Source: Silanimonas sp. (lineage in GTDB: Bacteria; Pseudomonadota; Gammaproteobacteria; Xanthomonadales; Xanthomonadaceae). Taken from it: a stretch of 64,000 nt of DNA. Location: NCBI RefSeq assembly GCF_027531545.1, contig NZ_JAPZSC010000016.1, forward strand, positions 310,001-374,000. The letters are read 5' to 3'. A program made the position numbers and the translations under genes. The notes beneath the pieces were generated by a model that ran no database searches, was not told the DNA's origin, and saw nothing but the letters and a program-made list of their open reading frames with translations. Positions 46,989 through 54,418 of the stretch are shown here, one piece after another. Positions within the stretch are counted from its first letter, which is position 1; each line of letters starts with the position of its first letter.

Positions 46989-48041
46989 TCAGCGGCGATC
47001 GGTTTTTTCGGCATGCAGCGCGTGCTCGGCGTCGCGCATCACGCGATCGGCATTCAAGCCGGCGCGGTCGATGAGCGCCGCGCCGATGCACAACTCGATT
47101 CGCGGCATCGTTTCGTTGGTGAGGTTGTCGGCCAGCACGGCATCGATGATGCGCTCGGCAGCAACCGCCGCCTGCAGCTCGGGACTGGATAGGCGGTTGA
47201 GCAGGACCGCGAAGTCGTCATCGCCGAGGCGCGCCACGATGTCGTGGCCGCGGGTGCAGCGTCGAAGCACGTCGGCCACGCGCTGCAGCACGGTGTCGCC
47301 CACCGCGTGGCCATGCGCCTCGTTGATGCGGTGGAAGCGGTCGAGGTCGATGAACAGCACGGCGCTGTTCTGGCTGGGCGACCAGTGCGCGGCGCTGGTG
47401 CTCAGCGCCGTCTGGAAGGGTTCCAGCTTGAGCAGGCCGGTGAGCACGTCGAGGTCGCCATGGCGACGCTCGCCGGCTTCGCGGTGGCTGGTCTGCGAGA
47501 ACGCGCCGGCGAGCAGGCGCTCCGGGTCTTCGGGGCGATCGGCGAGCAGCGTGCGCGCGACACTCGCGGCGATGATGCCCGCGCCGATCCGCAGCAGGTT
47601 CACTGCGGCGTCCGAGTAGCCGTGCGCGGTGCGCCAGCCGGCCATCAGCACGCCGGCCGGGGTGCCGGAGACATCGACGGGAACGGCGACGAGCGCCGCC
47701 GATTCGGTGCGCAGGCACAGGCTGCGATCGACGCGCGGGTCGGTCATCGTGTCCGGGGCCAGGGCCACGTTGCGGCTGAGCAGGGCCGAGCCGCCCAAGC
47801 TGCCGGTCACGCTACCGCGTGAACCGACGAGGGTGGCGAAACTGCCGACGGTGGCGGCATGCACGAGTTCGTCGCCCTCGCGCCGCTCGAAGGCCAGGCC
47901 GTCGGCGCCGCAGGCGTCCTTCAGTTCGGCCAGCAGGCGCGGCAGTACGTCGGCGGGGCGGCCGCGGAGTTCGGCGAGGGCGGCCATCGCGCCGAGGGCG
48001 CGGGCCAGTCGATCAGCGTCGGACAGGGAGGCGTCGAACAT
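46989..48041 (-). CDS. GAF-GGDEF protein with degenerate active site
   Basis: 350 residues. A GAF-like sensory domain (about 25-165) is followed by a GGDEF-type domain (about 195-345). The signature reads GDDDF (273-277) instead of GG(D/E)EF, and the DxLTGLxNR segment is DVLTGLLKLEPF, lacking the usual Asn-Arg. Loss of the second glycine normally abolishes cyclase activity, so this is probably a c-di-GMP or GTP sensor or a protein-contact module. The ATG at 48041 is preferred to a TTG at 48056. It ends the minus-strand run that begins with the vWA gene. Confidence 0.85.
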   Translation of the reverse strand: MFDASLSDADRLARALGAMAALAELRGRPADVLPRLLAELKDACGADGLAFERREGDELVHAATVGSFATLVGSRGSVTGSLGGSALLSRNVALAPDTMTDPRVDRSLCLRTESAALVAVPVDVSGTPAGVLMAGWRTAHGYSDAAVNLLRIGAGIIAASVARTLLADRPEDPERLLAGAFSQTSHREAGERRHGDLDVLTGLLKLEPFQTALSTSAAHWSPSQNSAVLFIDLDRFHRINEAHGHAVGDTVLQRVADVLRRCTRGHDIVARLGDDDFAVLLNRLSSPELQAAVAAERIIDAVLADNLTNETMPRIELCIGAALIDRAGLNADRVMRDAEHALHAEKTDRR

Positions 48042-48052
48042 CGGGGCCACCG

Positions 48053-49876
48053 TCAAGGAAGTGGGCCAAGCGTAGTCGAAGCCGGGGCAGCGGGCGACGG
48101 CCCATGCCCGAACTGGAGCCGCGCCAGTTCGGCGTACAGCCCCCCCTTGGCTTGGAGCTCGGCGTGCGTGCCGATGTCGACGATGCGGCCGCCGTCCATC
48201 ACCACGATGCGATCCGCCTTCAGCACGGTGGCCAGGCGATGGGCGATGACGAGGGTCGTGCGCCCGGCCATGAGGCGCTCCAGCGCCTGCTGGATCATGT
48301 GCTCGCTCTGCGCGTCGAGTGCGGAGGTGGCCTCGTCGAGCAGCAGCACCGGCGCGTCCTTCAGCAGGGCGCGGGCGATGGCGACGCGCTGCTGCTGGCC
48401 GCCCGAAATGCGTGCGCCGCGCTCTCCCAGTTCACTCTCGTAGCCCTGTGGCAGCGCACGGATGAAGTCGTCGGCCTCGGCAAGGCGCGCGGCGTGCGCG
48501 ATGTCCTCGTCGGTGGCGTCGAGACGGCCGTAACGGATGTTCTCGGCCGCACTCGCGGCGAAGATCATCGGGTCCTGCGGTACCAGGGCGATGCTGCCGC
48601 GCAGCGCCTGCGGGTCGAGGGCGCGCAGGTCGATGCCGTCCAGCGTGATGCGTCCCTGCTGCGGGTCGTGGAAACGCAGCAGCAGCTGCAGCACGGTGCT
48701 CTTGCCGGCGCCCGAGGGGCCGACGAGGGCGACGGTTTCGCCGGGGCGCACTTCGAGGTCGAGACCGTCGAGCGCGGCGTCGTCGGGACGCGTGGGGTAG
48801 TGGAAACGCACGCCCTCGAAACGGATCGCGCCGCGCACGGGCACCGGCAAGGAAGCCGGGACGGCCGGCGCGGTGATCTTCGACTCCTCGGCGAGCAGGT
48901 CGGCGATGCGCTGCATGCCGCCGCCCGCGCGCTGCACTTCGGCCCAGACCTCGGTGAGGGCACCGACCGAGCCGGCGCCGATCAGCGCGTAGAGCATGAA
49001 CTGGCCGAGCGTGCCGGCGCTCATGCTGCCAGCGATGACGGCCTGCGCACCGCTCCACAGCACCAGCACGATGGCGCCGAAGAACAGCACGATCGCCGTG
49101 GCGGTCAGCAGGGCCTGCAGGCGCACGCGCTTCGCCGCCGCGTCGAGCGTCGCGTGCAGCGCATCGCCGAAGCGCTGTCGCTCGTAGGCTTCGCGGGCGT
49201 AGCTCTGCACCGTATGCATCGCGCCGAGGGTCTCGCCGGCGCGGGTATTGGCTTCGGCCACGCGGTTCTGCGAGGTTTCGCTGGCCTTGCGCACGCGCCG
49301 GCCGCCCAGAGCGATCGGCAGCACCGCCAGTGGGATGCCGACCACCGCGAGTCCCGCCAGTTTCGGGCTGGTGACGACCAGCATCGCCAAGCTGCCCAGC
49401 ACGGTGACGACGCTGCGCAGCGCGACCGACATGCTCGAGCCGACGACGCTGCGCAGCAGCTCGGTGTCGGCGGAGAGGCGCGACACCAGTTCGGCCGAAC
49501 GCGAGCGGTCGTAGAACGCCTGGTCGAGCGAGAGGAAGTGCCCGTAAAGCTTGGCGCGCAGGTCGACCACGACGCGCTCGCCGAGGATCGACACGAAGTA
49601 GAAGCGCAACGCCGTCGCGAGAGCGAGCAGCACCGCCACGCCGAACATCAGCAGGAACCAGCGGTCAATGTCGCCGCCTGCGCTGAAGCCCTGGTCGATC
49701 ATGTGCTTCACGGCGACGGGCAGCGACAGCGTGGCCGCCGACGACAGGGCAAGCGCACCGAGCCACGCCGCGAGCAGGCGCTTGTGCGGCGACAGGAAGG
49801 GCAGCAGGCCGCGCAGCGAATTGACGCTCTGGCGCGGGCTGGGCTTGGGCGTGGGGGACGGTGCGGGATCGCTCAT
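48053..49876 (-). CDS. MsbA-like ABC exporter (half-transporter)
   Basis: 607 residues. Six membrane segments (about 25-310) are fused to an ATPase with Walker [10 protein letters not shown], signature [15 protein letters not shown], Walker [13 protein letters not shown] and switch His in VIAHR. It should function as a homodimer, exporting a lipid or a drug. It lies between yigZ and the GGDEF gene with short gaps (32 and 11 bp). The ATG at 49876 matches the normal start; the open frame upstream overlaps yigZ. Confidence 0.92.
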   Translation of the reverse strand: MSDPAPSPTPKPSPRQSVNSLRGLLPFLSPHKRLLAAWLGALALSSAATLSLPVAVKHMIDQGFSAGGDIDRWFLLMFGVAVLLALATALRFYFVSILGERVVVDLRAKLYGHFLSLDQAFYDRSRSAELVSRLSADTELLRSVVGSSMSVALRSVVTVLGSLAMLVVTSPKLAGLAVVGIPLAVLPIALGGRRVRKASETSQNRVAEANTRAGETLGAMHTVQSYAREAYERQRFGDALHATLDAAAKRVRLQALLTATAIVLFFGAIVLVLWSGAQAVIAGSMSAGTLGQFMLYALIGAGSVGALTEVWAEVQRAGGGMQRIADLLAEESKITAPAVPASLPVPVRGAIRFEGVRFHYPTRPDDAALDGLDLEVRPGETVALVGPSGAGKSTVLQLLLRFHDPQQGRITLDGIDLRALDPQALRGSIALVPQDPMIFAASAAENIRYGRLDATDEDIAHAARLAEADDFIRALPQGYESELGERGARISGGQQQRVAIARALLKDAPVLLLDEATSALDAQSEHMIQQALERLMAGRTTLVIAHRLATVLKADRIVVMDGGRIVDIGTHAELQAKGGLYAELARLQFGHGPSPAAPASTTLGPLP

Positions 49877-49908
49877 GCCGCCATTGTCGCATTGCCCCGG
49901 GTGGGGGC

Positions 49909-50505
49909 TCAGCGTTCGCGGAAGATCCGCGACAGCCCGCGGGTGGCGTCGCGCAGGCGCTCCTCGAAGGCCTCGACGGCATCGGCGGGCAGATCGCACG
50001 CGACCCGCAGGCCCTCGGCGTCGAAGCGCTCCTCGCCCTTCACGGCGCCGAAGGCCGCCAGCGCGGCATGCAGGGCCTGCACGTGGCCGAATCCGACCTG
50101 CACGACGAGCGGTTCCCAGTGGACGATCGGCCGCCGGGCAGCGGTGCGAAGGGCCTCGGCCGCCGCGCCGCCGTAGGCGCGAACGAGCCCGCCGGCCCCG
50201 AGCTTGATGCCGCCGAACCAGCGCGTCACGACGACCGCGACGCCATCGAGCCCTTGCCCGTCGATGGCGGCGAGGATGGGCTTCCCCGCGGTTCCGGAGG
50301 GCTCGCCGTCATCGCTGAAGCGGTAGGCGGCGCCGATGCGGTAGGCCCAGCAGTTGTGCGTGGCGTCAGGGACGGAAACGCGTTCGATGAATGCGAGGGC
50401 GGCCTGCGGGGAATCGACGGGCTCGGCGCGGGCGAGGTGCCGGCTCTTCTTCACCTCGAGCATCGCCTCGGCCGGAGCGGCCAGCGTTTCGCGGGGCGCG
50501 CTCAC
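49909..50505 (-). CDS. yigZ: IMPACT/YigZ family protein
   Basis: 198 residues from a GTG that overlaps the anti-sigma stop (GTGA). The UPF0029 core is clear: FSDDGEPSGTAGKP and VVVTRWFGGIKLGAGGLVRAY. A C-terminal DUF1949-like domain follows. The bacterial family is linked to translation control or nucleic-acid binding, but the role is not firmly known. Its coupling to an anti-sigma gene looks positional rather than functional. Confidence 0.92.
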   Translation of the reverse strand: MSAPRETLAAPAEAMLEVKKSRHLARAEPVDSPQAALAFIERVSVPDATHNCWAYRIGAAYRFSDDGEPSGTAGKPILAAIDGQGLDGVAVVVTRWFGGIKLGAGGLVRAYGGAAAEALRTAARRPIVHWEPLVVQVGFGHVQALHAALAAFGAVKGEERFDAEGLRVACDLPADAVEAFEERLRDATRGLSRIFRER

Positions 50506-51410
50506 CCGTCGTCGCGGGAAAGGCCGTCCACGCCTGCGGTCTTCCCGAAATCGATCAGGTCCTGCGGCAGCGGTTTGCGCGGATAGCGTTCCATGAAGCC
50601 TTCGAGGCTCTGTCGCGCGCCTAAGGTGTCGCCGCGATCGATGCGCTCGCGGATGCGCTGGATCCACGTCTGCGGACCCGCACTGCTGTCTTCCGTCACC
50701 ACGGTGGCGGCCTGCACATCACGCACGCGCGAGCCGAACACGCTGATGCTCTCGAGGGCGGCGGGTTCGGGCGCCATGCGCATCGTCGCCTGCTCGCGGG
50801 CACGCTCGGCTTCGGCCCGGGGTTCGGCGACGGCTTCCGGTGCGGCGGCGGCCGGTGCCGCTGGCGCGGGTGGCGCCGGAGGTGCAGCAGGTGCCGGTGG
50901 CGGCGCGGCGGGCGCGCTGGCCACAGCCGCTTGCGGGGTGGGCGCTTCCATCGGTGGAGGAGGCGGTGGCGGCGGCGGGGGGGCGAGCGCACGCGCTGGC
51001 GTCGCCGGCACGCCGATCTCGACGCTGATGTGCTCTTCCGGTGCGGGCGGCAGCGGCGCGGCGGGCTGCACGTCGGCCTCGGCATTCGCCGCGCTCGGCG
51101 CCACGTCCTCGCGCAGTTCGGTGCCGACGAGGTCGAAGGATTCGGTGCCGAAACCGCCCATGCGCCACACGAGGCCGGCGGCGAACACGCAGCTCGCGGC
51201 CACGCCGAAGCCCCAGGCGATGCGCGGTGCGCGACGCGCGCGCGGCTGCGCCTCGTCCTTCTGCAAGGGCGTGGTGACCACGGCATCGCGGGCCATCGCG
51301 AGGATCCGCGCATCGAGGGCCGACGGCGGTTCGCCGGCCGGCAGGGCGCGCAGCACGCGCGCGAGCTCGCGCTCGTCGGCGTCCAGCGGGTCGTGGCGGT
51401 CGGTGCTCAT
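50502..51410 (-). CDS. Putative ECF anti-sigma factor with proline-rich periplasmic region
   Basis: 302 residues. A short cytoplasmic N-terminus (1-62) with an ELARVLRALPAGEPPSALD segment is followed by one membrane segment (about 64-85). A long Pro/Ala-rich periplasmic part has ten prolines in a row at 144-153. The segment LESISVFGSRVRD is at 219-231 and a TPR-like tail (TWIQRIRERIDRGDTLGARQ onward) closes the protein. The ATG overlaps the sigma gene stop. Membrane-plus-proline layout resembles TonB, and the LESISVFGSRVRD segment resembles the N-terminus of TonB-dependent receptors. The sigma-binding role is inferred from position. Confidence 0.78.
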   Translation of the reverse strand: MSTDRHDPLDADERELARVLRALPAGEPPSALDARILAMARDAVVTTPLQKDEAQPRARRAPRIAWGFGVAASCVFAAGLVWRMGGFGTESFDLVGTELREDVAPSAANAEADVQPAAPLPPAPEEHISVEIGVPATPARALAPPPPPPPPPPMEAPTPQAAVASAPAAPPPAPAAPPAPPAPAAPAAAAPEAVAEPRAEAERAREQATMRMAPEPAALESISVFGSRVRDVQAATVVTEDSSAGPQTWIQRIRERIDRGDTLGARQSLEGFMERYPRKPLPQDLIDFGKTAGVDGLSRDDG

Positions 51411-52000
51411 CGGTTCGATCCTGTCGCGGCTTGCGCTTCGGGGCCATCACGCTGGCCGCCAAGGCGGGCTCTCAGTTTGTCCATCGCATAGCGCAGCCGC
51501 GACTTCACGGTCTCGCGGCCGGCGCCGGTGATCTCGCCGATCGCCTCCAGCGAGAGCTCCTGCTCCAGCCGCAGCACCACGACTTCGCGCTGGTCGGGCG
51601 GCAGCGATTCGAGCGCGCGCTGCAGGCGGCGGCGCTCCTCGAAGACGGAGAGCGTGTGCTCGGGCGTTTCCGGATCGGCCTCGCGCTCCAGCCGCGCCAT
51701 GTCGTCCTCGCTGGCCATTGCGCGGTGCGTCGCCGCGCGCCAATGGTCCGTCAGCCGGTTCGTCGCGATCTGGTAGAGCCAGGTGCTGAACTGCGCCTCC
51801 GGCCGGTAGCGGTCGCGCGCGGTGACCACCTTCTGCCAAACGTCCTGGAAGAGCTCCTCCGCCGCGGCCTGCACGCGCACCTGGCGGAGGATGAATCGGA
51901 ACAGCGGGCCGCGGTGGCGCGCGTACAGCGGCTCGAAGGCCTCGGCCTCGCCGGCCGCATAGGCCAGCATCAAGGCTTCGTCGCTGCGCTCGGCATCCAT
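51407..52000 (-). CDS. ECF-family RNA polymerase sigma factor
   Basis: 197 residues. Region 2 (EELFQDVWQKVVTARDRY) and region 4 (LPPDQREVVVLRLEQELSLEAI) are intact. It is not RpoE, whose gene is at 29234. It lies 25 bp after the vWA gene and overlaps the putative anti-sigma gene (ATGA). The ATG at 52000 follows family length; upstream codons belong to antisense sequence in the intergenic region and vWA gene. Confidence 0.93.
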   Translation of the reverse strand: MDAERSDEALMLAYAAGEAEAFEPLYARHRGPLFRFILRQVRVQAAAEELFQDVWQKVVTARDRYRPEAQFSTWLYQIATNRLTDHWRAATHRAMASEDDMARLEREADPETPEHTLSVFEERRRLQRALESLPPDQREVVVLRLEQELSLEAIGEITGAGRETVKSRLRYAMDKLRARLGGQRDGPEAQAATGSNR

Positions 52001-52025
52001 GCGCGGGAGCGTAGGCGAATTCGCG

Positions 52026-53834
52026 TCATTCGGACACCGCCAGAGCGGGCGGTTCGCCCTCGGGCAGCGTCTCGCCATCGAGAGCCGCGGCCTGACGCAC
52101 CATCCGACGCAGTTCGTCGCGGCTGGCGGCATCGCGCGCTTCGGGCGCGGCAGCGAAGGCGGCATCGACCCAGCGAGCCACCTCCGTCCAACCCGCACCG
52201 CCCAGTGCTTCACCACCGCGCAGGCGCTCGCCGTAGGCCGTCACCGCGGCGGCCCACTGCAGAGCGGGCGATGCAATGGTGGCGATGTCGGCGCGGCGGA
52301 CCGGCCGCTCCATCAGTCGGCTCGCGCCGCCTTCCGGCGCCTTGTAGCGCAGGCGCACGGTGGCCAGCTCGCCCGCGGTACCGGTGGCAGGCGTGCGTGC
52401 TCCGGCCGCGTACTTCAGCGGCGCGTTCCATTCGCCGCCACTGCCCACCAGCGCGATCTCGTACAGGGCGGTCACGTCGTGGCCTGCGCCGATTTCGCCG
52501 GCATCGACGGCGTCGTTGGCGAAGTCCTCGCGCTTCAGTTGGCGGTTCTCGTAGCCGACGAGGCGGTTCTCGGCGACCTGCGCCGGATTGAACTCGACCT
52601 GGATCTTCACGTCCTTCGCCACGGTGAGCAGCGTGCCGGCCATCTCGTCGCGCAGCACCTTGCGCGCCTCGCGTGGGCTGTCGATGTAGGCGTGGTTGCC
52701 ATCGCCGATGTTCGCGAGCTGTTCGGCCATCGCGTCGTTGTAGTTGCCTTGGCCGAAGCCGAGCGTCGAGAGGGCGATGCCGTGCTTGCGCTGCTCGGCG
52801 ACGAAGGCCTCGAGCGTCGACTGGTCGGTGGTGCCGACATTGAAGTCGCCGTCGGTGGCCAGGACGATGCGGTTCACGCCGCCGTCGATCTTCGCCTCCC
52901 GGGCGATGCGGTAGGCGAGTTCGATGCCGGCGCCGCCGTTGGTGGAACCGCCGGCTTCGAGGCGATCCAAGGCTTCAAGGATGGTGCCGCGTTCGGCACC
53001 CGAGGTCGGCGGCAGAACGAGCCCGGCGCTGCCGGCGTAGACCACGAGAGCGATGCGGTCCTGCGGGCGCATCTGCAGCACCAGTTCGCGCAGGGCCTGC
53101 TTCACCAGCGGCAGCTTGTCCGCCTCCTGCATCGAGCCGCTGGTGTCGACGAGGAAGACGAGATTGCTCGGCGGCAGCTGGGAGGCGGGAACCTCGTAGG
53201 CCTTCAATGCGACACGCAACAGCAGGCGACGGGCATTCCACGGCGCGGGGGCGAGTTCGGTGCGCACGGCGAAGGGTTGCGCGCGCGAGGCGGGTGCTTC
53301 GTCGGCGTAGTCGAAATAGTTGAGCAGTTCCTCGACGCGCACTGCGTCGGCGGGCGGACGCTGGCCCCAGCCGATCATCCGCCGCAGGTTGCTGTAGCTT
53401 CCGGTATCGACGTCGATGCTGAAGGTGGACACCGGCTGCTCGGCAACGCGCTGCACCGGGTTCGGCGGCACATCGGCACAACGCTCGGCGTTGGGCTCGG
53501 GAAGCGCGGCGAAACCCGCGGGCGGTGCGGCCACGGACGGCGCGGCGAAGGCCAGCGGGGCCGAAGGCGCAGGCGGTGCGGGGGGCGGGGCGGGCGCGTA
53601 GGCGATGTCGGCAACGGCGCCCGCCTCGGCGCTGCGTACTCGGGTGCCGGTGACGACCACCGATTCGAGCCGGCGGGACTCCTGTTCGCGGCTGCGCTCT
53701 TGCGGGACGGCCGGTTCCTCGGGCGGCGGAGGTGCGCTGCCGGCGACGTCGCTCGAGGATTGGCAGCCTGCCAAGGCCAGCAGCACGGCGGTGGCGAGCA
53801 GGGTGGGGACGAGACGGGCGGGACGGGTCGACAT
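52026..53834 (-). CDS. vWA-domain lipoprotein (YfbK-like)
   Basis: 602 residues. The lipobox is LALAG-Cys24. A Pro-rich linker contains LESVVVTGTRVRS (56-68), which resembles the N-terminus of TonB-dependent receptors. Next come the YfbK-type N-terminal domain (FSIDVDTGSYSNLRRMI, 138-154), the vWA domain with MIDAS DTSGS (230-234), and a DUF3520-like C-terminal domain. It is probably anchored in the outer membrane facing the periplasm. First gene of the run leading to the ECF sigma/anti-sigma pair, it may be the sensor or the target of that system. E. coli YfbK lacks such a genetic link. Confidence 0.88.
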   Translation of the reverse strand: MSTRPARLVPTLLATAVLLALAGCQSSSDVAGSAPPPPEEPAVPQERSREQESRRLESVVVTGTRVRSAEAGAVADIAYAPAPPPAPPAPSAPLAFAAPSVAAPPAGFAALPEPNAERCADVPPNPVQRVAEQPVSTFSIDVDTGSYSNLRRMIGWGQRPPADAVRVEELLNYFDYADEAPASRAQPFAVRTELAPAPWNARRLLLRVALKAYEVPASQLPPSNLVFLVDTSGSMQEADKLPLVKQALRELVLQMRPQDRIALVVYAGSAGLVLPPTSGAERGTILEALDRLEAGGSTNGGAGIELAYRIAREAKIDGGVNRIVLATDGDFNVGTTDQSTLEAFVAEQRKHGIALSTLGFGQGNYNDAMAEQLANIGDGNHAYIDSPREARKVLRDEMAGTLLTVAKDVKIQVEFNPAQVAENRLVGYENRQLKREDFANDAVDAGEIGAGHDVTALYEIALVGSGGEWNAPLKYAAGARTPATGTAGELATVRLRYKAPEGGASRLMERPVRRADIATIASPALQWAAAVTAYGERLRGGEALGGAGWTEVARWVDAAFAAAPEARDAASRDELRRMVRQAAALDGETLPEGEPPALAVSE

Positions 53835-53843
53835 GGCGGGGCT

Positions 53844-53908
53844 CCGGGGTGGGTGAAGGCTTCAACGCCCCAGCTGGCGAAATGGGGTTGAAGCCACCCA
53901 CGCTCCGG
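53844..53908. repeat. Large imperfect inverted repeat in a divergent intergenic region
   Basis: Paired segments from the outside in: CCGG/CCGG, GTGGGT/ACCCAC, GGCTTCAA/TTGAAGCC, CCCC/GGGG. Small bulges (GAA, CG, GCT) interrupt the stem and the loop is 12 nt. It fills most of the 88 bp between the vWA start (53834) and the repeat-protein start (53923), so both divergent transcripts or promoters would contain it. Confidence 0.6.
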
Positions 53909-53922
53909 CGCAGGCTCGCCGC

Positions 53923-54399
53923 ATGCGCTTCCGTCTCGCCCTACTGCCGCTCTGTTTCGTCCTCATCGCCGCGTCCGGGCTCGACGCCCGGTCGTCGGAA
54001 TGCGGCTTCATCAAGGACCCGGATCGCCGCGCGGCCTGCCGTGCCGAGGCGGGCGGCGAGGGCAGCGAGTGCGGCTTCATCCGCGATGCCGACCAGCGGG
54101 CCTACTGCCGAGCCAAGCAGGAAGGCAGCGAATCCCAGTGCGGCTTCATCGGCGATGCCGATCTCCGTGCCCGGTGCCGCGCGGAGACCGGCGGCGGCCA
54201 GAGCCAGTGCGGCTTCATCCGCGATGCCGACCAGCGCGCGTTCTGCCGCGCCACCACGGATGGTGAATCGAGCCAGTGCGGCTTCATCCGCGACGATGAC
54301 CTGCGTGCCCACTGCCGCGCGCGCACCGGCGGCGGGGAATCGCAGTGCGGGTTCATCCGTGATCCGGACCGCCGGGCGGCGTGCCGGGCTGGCGGCTGA
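53923..54399 (+). CDS. Secreted protein of six 23-residue two-cysteine repeats, unknown family
   Basis: 158 residues. A signal peptide (about residues 1-22) is followed by six consecutive repeats (starts at residues 25, 48, 71, 94, 117, 140) with consensus S[EQ]CGFIxDxDxRAxCRA plus a Gly-rich linker. Each repeat has two cysteines 12 residues apart, giving twelve in the mature region, so each unit may close a disulfide. I do not recognise a family. It is divergent from the vWA gene across a large inverted repeat, and converges on the aldehyde dehydrogenase gene (19-bp gap). Confidence 0.8.
   Translation: MRFRLALLPLCFVLIAASGLDARSSECGFIKDPDRRAACRAEAGGEGSECGFIRDADQRAYCRAKQEGSESQCGFIGDADLRARCRAETGGGQSQCGFIRDADQRAFCRATTDGESSQCGFIRDDDLRAHCRARTGGGESQCGFIRDPDRRAACRAGG
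53995..54396 (+). repeat. 69-bp coding tandem repeat (5 full copies and a partial sixth)
   Basis: Units start at 53995, 54064, 54133, 54202, 54271 and 54340. Core TGCGGCTTCATC recurs in nearly every unit, whereas linkers diverge, so the repeats have been kept by protein selection rather than recent duplication. Confidence 0.9.
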
Positions 54400-54418
54400 G
54401 CGCCTCAGCCGCGGGCGT

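Noticed and set aside
53995-54396. Regular 69-bp repeats as a possible CRISPR array
   Set aside because: The repeats are contiguous, in frame and encode a conserved peptide unit; there are no unique spacers.
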